Shown here: positions 35,988-44,907 of the stretch, piece after piece | Numbering within the stretch: position 1 is the first letter of the stretch | How the letters are laid out: each line of letters starts with the position of its first letter | NCBI GenBank assembly: GCA_029239355.1 | Contig: JAQZAZ010000003.1 | Span: 1-64,000 of the forward strand | DNA: 64,000 bases | Reading direction: 5' to 3' | DNA from: Sphingobacterium sp. | GTDB taxonomy: Bacteria; Bacteroidota; Bacteroidia; Sphingobacteriales; Sphingobacteriaceae | The notes under the pieces: model-generated | What the model was told of the DNA's origin: nothing | The model's input: only the letters and a program-made list of their open reading frames with translations | The model's database searches: none | Program-made: the position numbers and the translations under genes

Positions 35988-36078
35988 TTAAACAAACATT
36001 TCCTTATACCTTGCTACCTTTCGAACAGTTTAGTAAATGAGGCTAGGATAAATTCGATTTACATAATTTAGCAGAGGA

Positions 36079-37023
36079 CTATTTAAGGGATTTCACATAG
36101 AATGGTATCTCAACATCTTCCTTCACCACTTTGCTTTCATTGAGAATATCCATAATGATCAGACCCTGGTAATACGGTTCTACCGATCGTCCACCAATTG
36201 TTCTGTGTATACCAGTAATTTTCCCTCGGGTTTGAAAACGTTTCCAGTTGTGATCAATATATCCATAGGATTCTGCTAGCATAAATGGTCCTTGATATTC
36301 CCAGTATTTTACACCGAACTTTTCATTACTATTGTCAAATACGATTTCTTTATTTACGAGTTCTGAGATATCACTGTCAAGTCTCAAACTCATATACTGC
36401 CCAGCGTTGGAGTAAACATTGTATGCATACTGAGTATACTGATTCGCCGTACCAAGGCCATTAGTTACCGTACCGGCCGACGAATACATGGAGAAAAAGT
36501 TGAAAGAAGGGTTTTCGGTCATCACATCAATGATCAATCCTTTACATGGGACATATTCAATGGCAGTCAGATCCACGTTACCCGTCAATAGTCGTTCGTC
36601 ATCTTGTCCACTTCCTTTAAAAACTTTGCCTTTAAAGGAAAAAGATAAGTGTCCGCCAGATTTGTCATATTTAAAATCGGAGATTTGAAAAGATTTTTCA
36701 GCTTGAAGATGTGGCGCAAAATAGTGGCCGTTATTCGAAGAATTCTGTTTAAAATACTGTGCCTTAGCCAATGCACCATTATGAAGCAAAGTGAGCTTTA
36801 GTTCGGAGTAGTTTCCATCAGATTCCTTAACGCCGGTAATAAGATTGATATTACCACAATTGTCCATCGTATAATCATAGCTCACCTTTCCCCTTACCGC
36901 ATGGTTATTGTCCGAAAACAAAATGCTCATGCCAGAAACGGGGTTGTTTTCTTCTGATTTTTTGCAACCAGCAACTGAAAGGAGGAAAAAAGATAGTAAA
37001 AAAAGTAACGGTCTATACATCAT
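36079..37023 (-). CDS. Lipoprotein of unknown function
   Basis: A 314-residue lipoprotein (lipobox SVAGC, then KKSEENN). The body is rich in beta-strand patterns and aromatic residues (GKVSYDYTMDNCGNINLITG, GHLSFSFKGKVFKGSG) with two further cysteines. I do not recognise a family. It stands alone with its own terminator. A surface or periplasmic location is the only safe inference. Confidence 0.75.
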   Translation of the reverse strand: MMYRPLLFLLSFFLLSVAGCKKSEENNPVSGMSILFSDNNHAVRGKVSYDYTMDNCGNINLITGVKESDGNYSELKLTLLHNGALAKAQYFKQNSSNNGHYFAPHLQAEKSFQISDFKYDKSGGHLSFSFKGKVFKGSGQDDERLLTGNVDLTAIEYVPCKGLIIDVMTENPSFNFFSMYSSAGTVTNGLGTANQYTQYAYNVYSNAGQYMSLRLDSDISELVNKEIVFDNSNEKFGVKYWEYQGPFMLAESYGYIDHNWKRFQTRGKITGIHRTIGGRSVEPYYQGLIIMDILNESKVVKEDVEIPFYVKSLK

Positions 37024-37486
37024 ATAAGCTTTAATTTCATCAAAATAATTAAATATTTACACAAACTACATTCAACATGTAAAACTAATCAAATATTAAC
37101 ATGATTTCAAGAAAAATTAATTTTAAAAATAATAAATTAATAAAATAAATTTCACCAGGAAAACCTGTAAGGAATAAATCTCATCCTTCATAGGGTTTCT
37201 GAACGATCAGATACGGTCAAGGTCTTATCGGCCAATATGGGGCATTATTTCATACGTATTATTATCAAAGACAAAAAAGCGTAATATTGATATTTCAAAA
37301 CAGATAGGTATGCAGAGAGCATCCTCTCTTGGCTAACCATCAAATTGATGAGTGGTCTGCCTAATCTATTCAACGATAAAATTTTTTATAAAAAAAATAG
37401 AGGATTCCGTCTTTAAGATATAAGGAAGACTTACGAAACAATTGAATAATGAGTAGGCTATGTTCTAGCCAAAGGAAACAATGCGC
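37024..37486. other. AT-rich intergenic region
   Basis: No gene, hairpin or repeat of note was seen in these 463 bp. It includes the upstream region of the lipoprotein gene that starts at 37023. Confidence 0.6.
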
Positions 37487-37975
37487 TTATTTTTTTCTGC
37501 GTAAAAATTGACCCTTTATATCAAAATAGAGTTTATTGTCATTCGTTAACTCCAATTTATACCCGCTATTGGACTTATCTATGCTCTCAACACCTATACC
37601 ATTATAATTTTCTCTCAAATAAGATTGAATGGACAATGGAAAAAAACTGCTGGGTAGCGCAATACCATCTGGTGCCTGCAGTTCAATCCAATTACCTAAC
37701 TTACCAAAATCGATCTCTGTATAATCAGCTAATATCACTTCGTGAAATGTTCCTGTAGCAGAGGGTGATTTCTTTGCCTTCACTTCAAGTATCTGTACAT
37801 TCGGAAAATATTTCTTGATAAATGCCAGCGCACTGTCAGGTAAAGGAGTACTCTCAAAAACTTCAGATTTAACTTGACTGTCTTTGCTAGCACTATAATT
37901 TCTATCATTCTGAGCAGCATTGGAACATGCACAGAAAATTAAACAAGTCGGTAACACCAAAAGTAGTTTCCACAT
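37487..37975 (-). CDS. PepSY-like lipoprotein
   Basis: A 162-residue lipoprotein (lipobox IFCAC). The sequence from about residue 45 has the pattern of Bacteroidota PepSY-like (beta-lactamase-inhibitor-like fold) proteins: LPDSALAFIKKYFPNVQILEVKAK, FHEVILADYTEIDFGKLGNW, then YKLELTNDNKLYFDIKGQFL. Such proteins are periplasmic with unknown roles. The ATG at 37975 begins the signal peptide; 18 upstream codons are open but unlikely to be used. Confidence 0.7.
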   Translation of the reverse strand: MWKLLLVLPTCLIFCACSNAAQNDRNYSASKDSQVKSEVFESTPLPDSALAFIKKYFPNVQILEVKAKKSPSATGTFHEVILADYTEIDFGKLGNWIELQAPDGIALPSSFFPLSIQSYLRENYNGIGVESIDKSNSGYKLELTNDNKLYFDIKGQFLRRKK

Positions 37976-38385
37976 GATAATTTTTCGTTTATATAGTAAC
38001 TTAAAAAATGGTAAAAATGTTTTAAGCATCTTATCCTTTTTAATATCATCTGTATGTTCATTATTCTATATCTGGAAAGGTATTGACATCTGCCGATCAT
38101 AACGCATTTTATATCGAAGAATAAAATAATCGGCGCATTATTACCATAGTTATCGTAAGAAAATGGAAAAATGTTGATACTTTAACAAGTATATTTAAAT
38201 CTCAGTTTTTTGCTCCTTTTCCGATTGTTGCAAGGAAATTGAAATGTTGCATTATTTCCCTGTAGATTCTGGCTCAAAACTACAACACAAAACTCCGCTA
38301 GACTACGGGCGTTAGCCCAACGCGAAGGAAAACGCAGTGAATGAATGGAATGGGGCAGTGAAATCTCTGCGACTAGCGCAGATTT
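37976..38385. other. Intergenic region with an unusual block
   Basis: Positions 37976-38270 show nothing recognisable. Positions 38300-38390 are richer in GC and hold GGGCGTTAGCCC (palindromic) and a stem of about 10 bp (GAAATCTCTGCG / CGCAGATTTC) at 38360-38387. The stem lies at the end of the dehydrogenase gene and may serve as its 3' structure. Confidence 0.45.
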
Positions 38386-39312
38386 CTAATAGCCTTTTTT
38401 TAAGGAAACTTCATTGAGCAAAGGTTGCCCTGCAGCCATTCTTCTATAATTATCCACCACTTGCAAAACCGAAGAGCAAATGTTTGTCCTACTCGCCACA
38501 TGAGGTGTTATAAAAATAGAGCTGCAATCCCAGAATGGGTGCTCTTGAGGTAATGGTTCTTGATGAAACACATCAAGGTAAGCGTCGGCAATCTGTCCTT
38601 TGTCGATAGCCTTTATTAAATCATCATCCACAAGATGGTCACCCCGACCAACGTTAAGTAAAACAGTTCCCTGCGAACACAAGGAGAAAAACTCATGATT
38701 TAAAATTCCGGTGGTGGCATCCGTCAATGGCAAAACATTCACAATAAAATCCGTCTGCTCAACTGCTGAACTAAGGCCCTCAATACCTGTAAAAGAAATG
38801 ACTCCCTGTATATTTTTTGGGGAATTGGACCAACCATTAACCGTGAAACCTAACTGAGCCAATCTTTCGGCGACATACCCCCCTATTTCACCTAATCCTA
38901 AAACCGTTATACACGTTTGACCAATGGATTTATACACCAGGGGATGCCAAAGCTCTTTCCTCTTTTCTCTAGCATAAGCCGAAAAATTCTTCATCGAATG
39001 CATCACACAGGTCAAAACATGTTCAAACATATCGCTTTTTAGCATTGGATCTACAATTCTACAGGTATGAATATGTGATGGTATAGATTTTGGGAATAAA
39101 TGATCTATTCCGGCTCCCCCAGATTGGATAACTTTTAAATTGGGAAAATGAGCATAATAACCCGCCTCAGGCTTCCAACAAAGAGCAAACTCGACCTCAT
39201 TATAGTTTTGGATATCCGGATAGATCTCGACCCTTGTTTCAGGTAAGTGCTTATTGATTTCGAGCTTCCATTCTTTGGCCCGATCGCTATTCAGTATCAA
39301 TGCTATGCTCAT
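38386..39312 (-). CDS. GhrA-like D-2-hydroxyacid dehydrogenase (glyoxylate/hydroxypyruvate reductase)
   Basis: A 308-residue cytoplasmic NAD(P)H-dependent oxidoreductase of the D-isomer-specific family, closest in pattern to GhrA. The N-terminal part has ALCWKPEAGYYAHFPNLKVIQS. The Rossmann motif is VLGLGEIGGYVAERLAQLGF (GxGxxG). The catalytic trio is visible: Arg in LLNVGRGDHL, Glu in FHQEPLP, His in ITPHVASR. It would reduce glyoxylate or hydroxypyruvate. It is monocistronic as far as can be seen. Confidence 0.85.
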   Translation of the reverse strand: MSIALILNSDRAKEWKLEINKHLPETRVEIYPDIQNYNEVEFALCWKPEAGYYAHFPNLKVIQSGGAGIDHLFPKSIPSHIHTCRIVDPMLKSDMFEHVLTCVMHSMKNFSAYAREKRKELWHPLVYKSIGQTCITVLGLGEIGGYVAERLAQLGFTVNGWSNSPKNIQGVISFTGIEGLSSAVEQTDFIVNVLPLTDATTGILNHEFFSLCSQGTVLLNVGRGDHLVDDDLIKAIDKGQIADAYLDVFHQEPLPQEHPFWDCSSIFITPHVASRTNICSSVLQVVDNYRRMAAGQPLLNEVSLKKGY

Positions 39313-39482
39313 GTGTCTTTTGTTTATACGAAAATAACATTTATCTTAAAAACAGCAATATATTGTGGTAAACCAACTCTTAAAAATTACCCGAGGAAGG
39401 TTAATGACACGTTAACTCGACCAGCTTTTAACTTTTGCCAACCGGCTATATGCAATGAACAGTGATAAGCTCAATCTATCGA

Positions 39483-40073
39483 TTAATCTTCTTTTTTATA
39501 GATGAAACATCCCGCCTCAGAAGGGTGGTCAAGAACCAGGCTTCGCATATCTTCCCGCCATATCAGCTGAACAATCATAAAATCACCGGCAGCAGAAACG
39601 GTAAAAAAAATGGCAAACAGGAGTATATGAATATTTCCACTGTACCATGCATACATAATAGGTATGATCCCTAGGATAATCGATGGCATTAATGCGCCTA
39701 TGATATACTGCCGGACGCGAAGTGGCTCCTTGCAATGGCAATAAGGTGTCAACATTTTCATTAAAATACCGAATTTGATCGATCTGAACCCATTTTTGGT
39801 ATAACAGGACCAAGTTATCCCATGAATTAGTTCGTGCACCACTACCCCAATGACTACTACGAGGACACCTAATAACGCAGAAGATAACGACGTTATTTCT
39901 AATATATTTTTGATAAAAACAAACGGGTTTTCATTGCGCCCCCAAATAAGATAAAATGGTAAAGTATACAACAGTATAATTGGAATAAATAAGAAAAGGG
40001 CAAAGATATTTGCCTTGTACAGATCTATAAACCGTTCTTCTTTAACATATCCGGAAAGTGATTCCATTTCCAT
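39483..40073 (-). CDS. DUF3267 membrane protein, putative zinc metallopeptidase
   Basis: A 196-residue integral membrane protein with about four membrane segments (FLFIPIILLYTLPFYLIW; LLGVLVVVIGVVVHELIHG; YIIGALMPSIILGIIPIMYA; ILLFAIFFTVSAAGDFMIV). The second holds the HExxH motif as HELIH, and the later AAGDFMI fits the DUF3267 (putative zincin) pattern with an Asp ligand. Related to intramembrane peptidases by fold, but substrate and activity are unproven. The ATG at 40073 is used; a TTG at 40097 and an ATG at 40067 are alternatives. Confidence 0.75.
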   Translation of the reverse strand: MEMESLSGYVKEERFIDLYKANIFALFLFIPIILLYTLPFYLIWGRNENPFVFIKNILEITSLSSALLGVLVVVIGVVVHELIHGITWSCYTKNGFRSIKFGILMKMLTPYCHCKEPLRVRQYIIGALMPSIILGIIPIMYAWYSGNIHILLFAIFFTVSAAGDFMIVQLIWREDMRSLVLDHPSEAGCFIYKKED

Positions 40074-40262
40074 ATGGTTGTTGTTAGGATTTATCAATGA
40101 TACTCCCTAAAAATAATATAATTTTTAGTTTCCTACAAGAAACACGGGAAAGTGTGACAAACATCGGATAACAATCACGATAGGAGATCTTTTGGCCATT
40201 GGGCTTGTAATACACTCAAAGAAAGGAATGGAAGGATCGTAAAAAAGTATTGCATAAAAAAA

Positions 40263-40292
40263 AGGGTTGTCCAAATAAGATTGGGCAACCCT
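40263..40292 (-). terminator. Terminator of the small lipoprotein gene
   Basis: AGGGTTG-CCAA and TTGG-CAACCCT arms form a stem followed by an 8-base T-run on the minus strand, 25 bp after the stop at 40317. Confidence 0.85.
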
Positions 40293-40316
40293 ATAAAAAT
40301 ATTTTATACTCCGATA

Positions 40317-40712
40317 TTATTTGCGCTGACAATCAGCTGACCATGCCTTACCGTCTTTGGTATAACCAATGGTTAATTTACCAGCATCAATTCGGATAAG
40401 TCCTGTACCTGCCGAACCGATATTGATCAAGACATTATCTTTTTTCTCGAAATCAACTCCGTTAAGATTAGGAATACCATTTCCAAATGCGAAATTATAG
40501 GAGTTACCTACTTTAGTCACCGTAACTGTTCCCTCCGCAGCAGATACATCGTTACCATTGTCATTGAGATCATCGAACGAGATAGTACCTTCGTATTTTC
40601 CAATAAAAAGATCATTGTCCGCAGGATCGTCATCTTTGCTACATGAAGTAAAGCCAATGAAAACTGTTAAGATAAACATACCCAGTCCTAATGTTTGAAT
40701 TAATTTTTTCAT
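40317..40712 (-). CDS. Small acidic lipoprotein of unknown function
   Basis: A 131-residue lipoprotein (lipobox FTSC, then SKDDDPADND). The mature part reads as a small beta-barrel or sandwich (FIGKYEGTISFDDL, EGTVTVTKVGNSYNFAF, GTGLIRIDAGKLTIGYT). This resembles many lipocalin-like Bacteroidota lipoproteins, but no family can be named with confidence. It is monocistronic with its own terminator. Confidence 0.7.
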   Translation of the reverse strand: MKKLIQTLGLGMFILTVFIGFTSCSKDDDPADNDLFIGKYEGTISFDDLNDNGNDVSAAEGTVTVTKVGNSYNFAFGNGIPNLNGVDFEKKDNVLINIGSAGTGLIRIDAGKLTIGYTKDGKAWSADCQRK

Positions 40713-41090
40713 ACGTTGATGTGTTAATGTGTATATTCATTTTTTATAAACGATGAGTAAATTTCAAACATTATGCCATCACGGAGTAAGAATATCAACA
40801 CAGGTATCTATAATCGGAGAAGAGGTATAAATACCACAAGAGCGTATAAATACAGTTTTCTTTTCACTCAGTAAGACTGTATTTAGCAAAATTCCTTCAT
40901 AATAGACTGATCACTAGGTTCAGGTCAACGCTCCAACATCGGCTTTGCTCTAATCGGAACCACATTCGATTTAAAATGCTCTTTCCCTCAAAAATCAATG
41001 GCAATGATAAAATGAAATTGGCAATGAAATAATGGTATTGTCAGAGTCAGATCAAAAAACACTGAGCAGTTGGGTGACGAAATGCTAAAA
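40713..41090. other. Intergenic region
   Basis: No gene is seen. ATACAGT/ACTGTAT arms near 40840-40875 could form a weak hairpin. A short GGCAATGA direct repeat lies near 40998-41028. The upstream region of the small lipoprotein gene lies here. Confidence 0.5.
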
Positions 41091-42305
41091 TTACAGACTC
41101 ACCCCCAATGTAAAGGCTACCCCTTTTGACTCTAGGTCTACATTACCATAACCAATCCCTGTCAATGGTAATTTAACAAAAGGTTTTACACCGACATTGA
41201 TCTTGTCATTGATTTTCTTTTCAATGGATATCGAAAAATCTGCAACGCCAAAAATATGCTGATTCTCACCATTGACTTCATAGACGGCACTTTTCTTATC
41301 ACCACCATAACTCCCTCCCCCTTCGTAATCAAACGTGTATTTCTCCTTCAGCATAAAATAACTTGAAAGTCCGGCGCTGACATTAAATTTCACTTTTTTA
41401 TTTTTCAGCACGGTATAACTTGCTGTTAGCGGTACATCAATAACGTCACAAACGGCACTTACACTGCTCGGTAATTGGGTCAGCTCTGGTGGGTTTGATG
41501 GCGTATAGAATTTATATGCGGACTTATAATTCTTTTTCGCATAGGTTGCTCCGACGGACACACTCAACCCTTTGGTCACAGGATAGGAATAGGCTAAACC
41601 GATATTTTCACTAAGGGAGGATTTACCTGCCCCCCTGACACTCGTTAAATCCGGCCCTGCTAAAAAATTAATAGCCGAACGCTCTTTTTGCGATGGGGCT
41701 ATTATTTCACCAGGTTGTGATTGATAAATGGACGCCAAACGATTGGCCGTCGCTTCCACGGGGTCGGCTTTAAAGCTGAAACTTGGCAATGCTTTTACAT
41801 TGTATTGCATTTTCGGAAGTGAAAAAGCCGTATTCAAACTGGTTCCTTGCCTTGGCGTATATTTCGCGTCGTCAATATCTACGATTCGTATACCTTCCAA
41901 TAATTCTGCTTCAATTGCAGTTTGCAACGTAAGCACTTTCTCTTCTTTTGGCTGATACGAAATCCGGCCCCCCTCCTGTTGTGGAGAAACAATAGGAAGG
42001 TCCAGAGGGTCAACAATTTCGTTGTCCAAGGTTACTTCTTTATGTGCTGTAACGGGCTCAGTTGTTCTTTCTGATGATTCGTTTATGAAGCTTAAATCGC
42101 TATTCCAGGAGAAAAACACCGCGAAGACGGCTGCTACGGCAGCAGCTAATGCTGCTAATATGACAATTTTTTTCTTTTTTGATCGCCTCTGCTTATTTAG
42201 CCGGAATTCAATATCATGCCAATGTGATTCATCAAAGTCAAATTTCGCATCACTGAGACCGTCCCTAAAAATCTCATCAATCTTATTCTTATCCTTTTCC
42301 ATCAT
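41091..42305 (-). CDS. Anti-sigma-like protein fused to an outer-membrane beta-barrel-like domain
   Basis: A 404-residue protein. Residues 1-45 are charged and cytoplasmic-looking (EIFRDGLSDAKFDFDESHWHDIEFRLNK), followed by one membrane helix (about 47-66, IVILAALAAAVAAVFAVFF). The long middle is low in pattern. The last ~200 residues look like an 8-strand outer-membrane barrel (INFLAGPDLTSVRGAGKSSL, GLSVSVGATYAKKNY, FNVSAGLSSYFML) ending VAFTLGVSL. Its start overlaps the stop of the sigma gene by 4 bp, so it is likely the sigma factor's regulator. How an inner-membrane helix and a barrel coexist is unclear. Confidence 0.7.
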   Translation of the reverse strand: MMEKDKNKIDEIFRDGLSDAKFDFDESHWHDIEFRLNKQRRSKKKKIVILAALAAAVAAVFAVFFSWNSDLSFINESSERTTEPVTAHKEVTLDNEIVDPLDLPIVSPQQEGGRISYQPKEEKVLTLQTAIEAELLEGIRIVDIDDAKYTPRQGTSLNTAFSLPKMQYNVKALPSFSFKADPVEATANRLASIYQSQPGEIIAPSQKERSAINFLAGPDLTSVRGAGKSSLSENIGLAYSYPVTKGLSVSVGATYAKKNYKSAYKFYTPSNPPELTQLPSSVSAVCDVIDVPLTASYTVLKNKKVKFNVSAGLSSYFMLKEKYTFDYEGGGSYGGDKKSAVYEVNGENQHIFGVADFSISIEKKINDKINVGVKPFVKLPLTGIGYGNVDLESKGVAFTLGVSL

Positions 42306-42979
42306 GTTTTCTCCTGAGTTTTACCACACGCTGCACGTTGATTTTTAACCATTTCTGCCAATCGGCCGCGAGCCTTATGTAGATTGGATTTTGATGTCCC
42401 AATAGCAATACCCAACATGTCACTGATCTCCTCATGTCCATAACCATCTATGGCATAGAGATTAAAAACCGTCCTATATGCTGGCGGAAGCTGATGCACC
42501 ATTGCCAATAGATCTTCATAGTTTAATTTTTGGCTGATCGTATCATCATAAACGATTGTTTGCTCATACATTGCTACATCCACAAGTATGCCCTGTCTTA
42601 TCTTTGCCCGATAAAAATCAATTGCTGTATTTGTCATGATCTTTTTGATCCACACAGAAAAAGGTTTTTGATAATCGTATTTACTTATATTTTTAAATAC
42701 TTTAAAAAAACCTTCATTTAATATACCTATGGCGTCCTCCCTATTATTCGAGTAACGTAGACATATCCCCAAGGCCATCGCATAATAGAGGGTATAAAGA
42801 TCTTTTTGGGCCCTACGGTCACCATCGATACATCCTTTAATAATATGGATAGATTTTTCGTCAACTTCAGGTATCGCCACTCGATATTGCTTCTTTCTTT
42901 TGATAAATATAGTATTAAGTCTAATACGAACGGATAATTCAAAAGGTTGCCTGCAAAAAATATTTTTTTTTCGCTTCAT
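42302..42979 (-). CDS. ECF-type RNA polymerase sigma-70 factor
   Basis: A 225-residue sigma factor. Region 2 is about residues 55-120 (IIKGCIDGDRRAQKDLYTLYY, then EDAIGILNEGFFKVFKNISKY and SVWIKKIMTNTAIDFYR). Region 4 is about 150-205 (LPPAYRTVFNLYAIDGYGHEE, ISDMLGIAIGTSKSNLHKAR). An unusual basic N-terminal stretch of about 35 residues precedes region 2; a later non-ATG start (near VAIPEVDEKS) is possible. It overlaps the next gene by 4 bp and is divergent from the 43040 operon with only 60 bp between. Confidence 0.9.
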   Translation of the reverse strand: MKRKKNIFCRQPFELSVRIRLNTIFIKRKKQYRVAIPEVDEKSIHIIKGCIDGDRRAQKDLYTLYYAMALGICLRYSNNREDAIGILNEGFFKVFKNISKYDYQKPFSVWIKKIMTNTAIDFYRAKIRQGILVDVAMYEQTIVYDDTISQKLNYEDLLAMVHQLPPAYRTVFNLYAIDGYGHEEISDMLGIAIGTSKSNLHKARGRLAEMVKNQRAACGKTQEKT

Positions 42980-43039
42980 CTCAAGGCAACTTTTTACGCT
43001 CAGTGCTCGTAGTAACAAGACAACATTTTAAAACACACA

Positions 43040-43891
43040 ATGATGAAATCAAACAAAAAACAGGTGGCAGTGGCCTTTATAGCCATGATCAGCTTATTTT
43101 CGGCATGCTCAAAAAACGATGGTGATGGTCCAGATGTTGAAAACAAAAACAAAGGCGTACAGATAACCGCTAACAGCCAATTCGGCAGTATCCTTACGGA
43201 TGAAAACGGAAAAACACTTTATTTCTTTTCCAATGACACAAAAGGAAATTCGACATGCAGTGGCAACTGTTTGGCAACTTGGCCCGTTTACTATAGCAGT
43301 GAAGCAAGTACAGACGTCAAAATCGATAAAAGCCTACTTGGTGAAATCACCCGTGAAGACGGTTCCAAACAGAGTACCTTCAAAGGTTGGCCCTTATATT
43401 ACTACGCTGGCGACAGCCAATCTGGTCAGGCAAAAGGTGATGCCGTAAATAAAATCTGGTATGTCGCAAAACCCGATTATTTACTTATGGTTGCCAATGC
43501 GCAGCTCATCGGCCATGACGGTAAAAATTATTTGGGTGATTACACCGAAGGAACGGGAAAAACAATCTATCTGACTGACGACAAAGGAAGAACACTGTAT
43601 GCTTTTAAACCGGACAAGTTCAATAAAAACAATTATACGGAGGCAGATTTCAGCAATGACGCCATCTGGCCGATCTATCAAAAAGAAACAGGTTCATTGC
43701 CTTCGTTAGTACGAACGGCAGATATCGCCGTCATCACCGTTTTTGGGAAGAAACAATTGACTTACAAAGGTTGGCCATTATACTATTTTGGACAGGATCA
43801 GCAGCGGGGAGATAATAAAGGAATCAGTTTTCCTAGTGTTGGTATATGGCCTATCTTGAACGATAATACGGCGATCGCTCCAACAAATTAA
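43040..43891 (+). CDS. Lipoprotein with Lipoprotein_15 (COG4315) repeats
   Basis: A 283-residue lipoprotein (lipobox LFSAC). It has secreted repeats of unknown function, recognised from LTDENGKTLYFFSNDTKG with CSGNCLATWPVYY, and later LTDDKGRTLYAFKPDKF with DAIWPIYQ; each repeat ends with a TYKGWPLYYF-type strand (FKGWPLYYYAGD, LTYKGWPLYYFGQD). The role of the family is unknown. First gene of an operon with a cytochrome c, YceI and DUF5777 proteins. An ATG one codon later (43043) is equally possible. Confidence 0.85.
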   Translation: MMKSNKKQVAVAFIAMISLFSACSKNDGDGPDVENKNKGVQITANSQFGSILTDENGKTLYFFSNDTKGNSTCSGNCLATWPVYYSSEASTDVKIDKSLLGEITREDGSKQSTFKGWPLYYYAGDSQSGQAKGDAVNKIWYVAKPDYLLMVANAQLIGHDGKNYLGDYTEGTGKTIYLTDDKGRTLYAFKPDKFNKNNYTEADFSNDAIWPIYQKETGSLPSLVRTADIAVITVFGKKQLTYKGWPLYYFGQDQQRGDNKGISFPSVGIWPILNDNTAIAPTN

Positions 43892-43915
43892 TCCACTCCT
43901 AATCGAATTGAACCT

Positions 43916-44323
43916 ATGTTAAAAAAACTAAAAACTGCAAATACCCACGGTCGGACGAGTCGTCCCATCGTAGTGTTGTCCATGACTATAGTTGCCATTG
44001 CATTGACAGCGTGTACCAAAAAACAGGCTCAAGAACTCAGTCCTGATCCAGACGGTGGAGATGAGCCCGTAACGGTAACGAACGTTTCGTACAATAATTT
44101 TGCTAAAGCACTTTTGGAAACCAAATGCAGTTCCTGTCATGCCCCGGGACGCGGTGCCAGTGCAAAGTGGACGTTTAGCGGTTATCCATCTGTCAAAGAC
44201 AATAGCGCAAAAATCAACAATGCAGTATTGGTTACTAAATCCATGCCGATAGGCGGCTCGCTGACAGCAAAAGAGATTGAATTGCTGGACGCTTGGATTA
44301 AACGAAATACACCTGAAAATTAA
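43916..44323 (+). CDS. Small c-type cytochrome lipoprotein
   Basis: A 135-residue protein with an N-terminal membrane/lipid signal (IALTAC) and a single haem c site, CSSCH, at about residues 70-74 within NFAKALLETKCSSCHAPGRG. The C-terminal helix carries KEIELLDAWIKRNTPEN, typical of cytochrome c domains, with the likely axial Met in KSMPIGG. It should transfer electrons in the periplasm or at the membrane surface. It starts 25 bp after the preceding gene and ends 10 bp before yceI. Confidence 0.85.
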   Translation: MLKKLKTANTHGRTSRPIVVLSMTIVAIALTACTKKQAQELSPDPDGGDEPVTVTNVSYNNFAKALLETKCSSCHAPGRGASAKWTFSGYPSVKDNSAKINNAVLVTKSMPIGGSLTAKEIELLDAWIKRNTPEN

Positions 44324-44333
44324 TATTCTGTAT

Positions 44334-44888
44334 ATGAATAAGATCAGCATTTTTAGCATATTCTTCCTTATGGTATTAGGAGGTATTGCGGCATTCGCAC
44401 AAGAAACCTCGTCCTTGGTTTCAAAAGAAACAAGTATCACTTTCTTTAGCAGTGCTCCTTTGGAAGACATCGAAGCGAAGAGCACGCTAGCGGCATCTGC
44501 CATGAACATCAAAACCGGAGATATTATCTTTCGGGTAAAAAACACCTCGTTCCAATTCGACAAAAAACTTATGCAGGAGCATTTTAACGAAAATTACATG
44601 GAAAGTGATAAATATCCCTTGTCAGAATTTAAAGGAAAGATCGAAGGTACCGAAAAATTAATCAAAGATGGCAATTATACCTTAAACGTAAAAGGAACAT
44701 TACAGATTCATGGGGTGACTAAACCCTACACAGCAGCAGCGGTATTCAATGTGAGGGCTGGGATAATAAAAGCCACGGCGAGTTTTCCGGTCAGGCTCGC
44801 GGACCACAAAATCGCCATCCCATCTATCGTTGGAAAAAAAATTGCTGAAGTAGTGAAAATCAAAGTTGAGGCGCTATACAAACAATAA
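44334..44888 (+). CDS. YceI-family periplasmic lipid/isoprenoid-binding-like protein
   Basis: A 184-residue exported protein (signal peptide ending AAFAQ). It has the YceI lipocalin-like pattern: SKETSITFFSSAPLEDIEAKS, FRVKNTSFQFDKKLMQEHFNENYME, YPLSEFKGKIEGTEKL, then GTLQIHGVTKPYTAAAVF. YceI proteins bind isoprenoid quinone-like molecules in known structures. Next to a cytochrome c this suggests a redox-linked role, which is inference. The ATG at 44334 begins the signal peptide; upstream codons overlap the cytochrome gene. Confidence 0.88.
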   Translation: MNKISIFSIFFLMVLGGIAAFAQETSSLVSKETSITFFSSAPLEDIEAKSTLAASAMNIKTGDIIFRVKNTSFQFDKKLMQEHFNENYMESDKYPLSEFKGKIEGTEKLIKDGNYTLNVKGTLQIHGVTKPYTAAAVFNVRAGIIKATASFPVRLADHKIAIPSIVGKKIAEVVKIKVEALYKQ

Positions 44889-44907
44889 CAATACGAATTT
44901 GTTGCAA

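Larger units (their letters stand above)
35364..36078 (-). promoter_or_regulatory. Upstream region of the PUL2 enzyme operon
   Basis: No gene is seen in 715 bp. It holds the second HTCS-type operator (35662-35692), the TAnnTTTG box (35625-35632) and a long leader with two short palindromes: TGAAGTCGACTTCA at 35443-35456 and TGTTAAT-AC-ATTAACA at 35571-35586. The terminator of the gene at 36079 is at 35962-35987. Confidence 0.65.

Noticed and set aside
43928..44563. 211-codon minus-strand frame across the cytochrome and yceI genes
   Set aside because: It is antisense to two genes with clear motifs (CSSCH, YceI pattern) and has no motif of its own.
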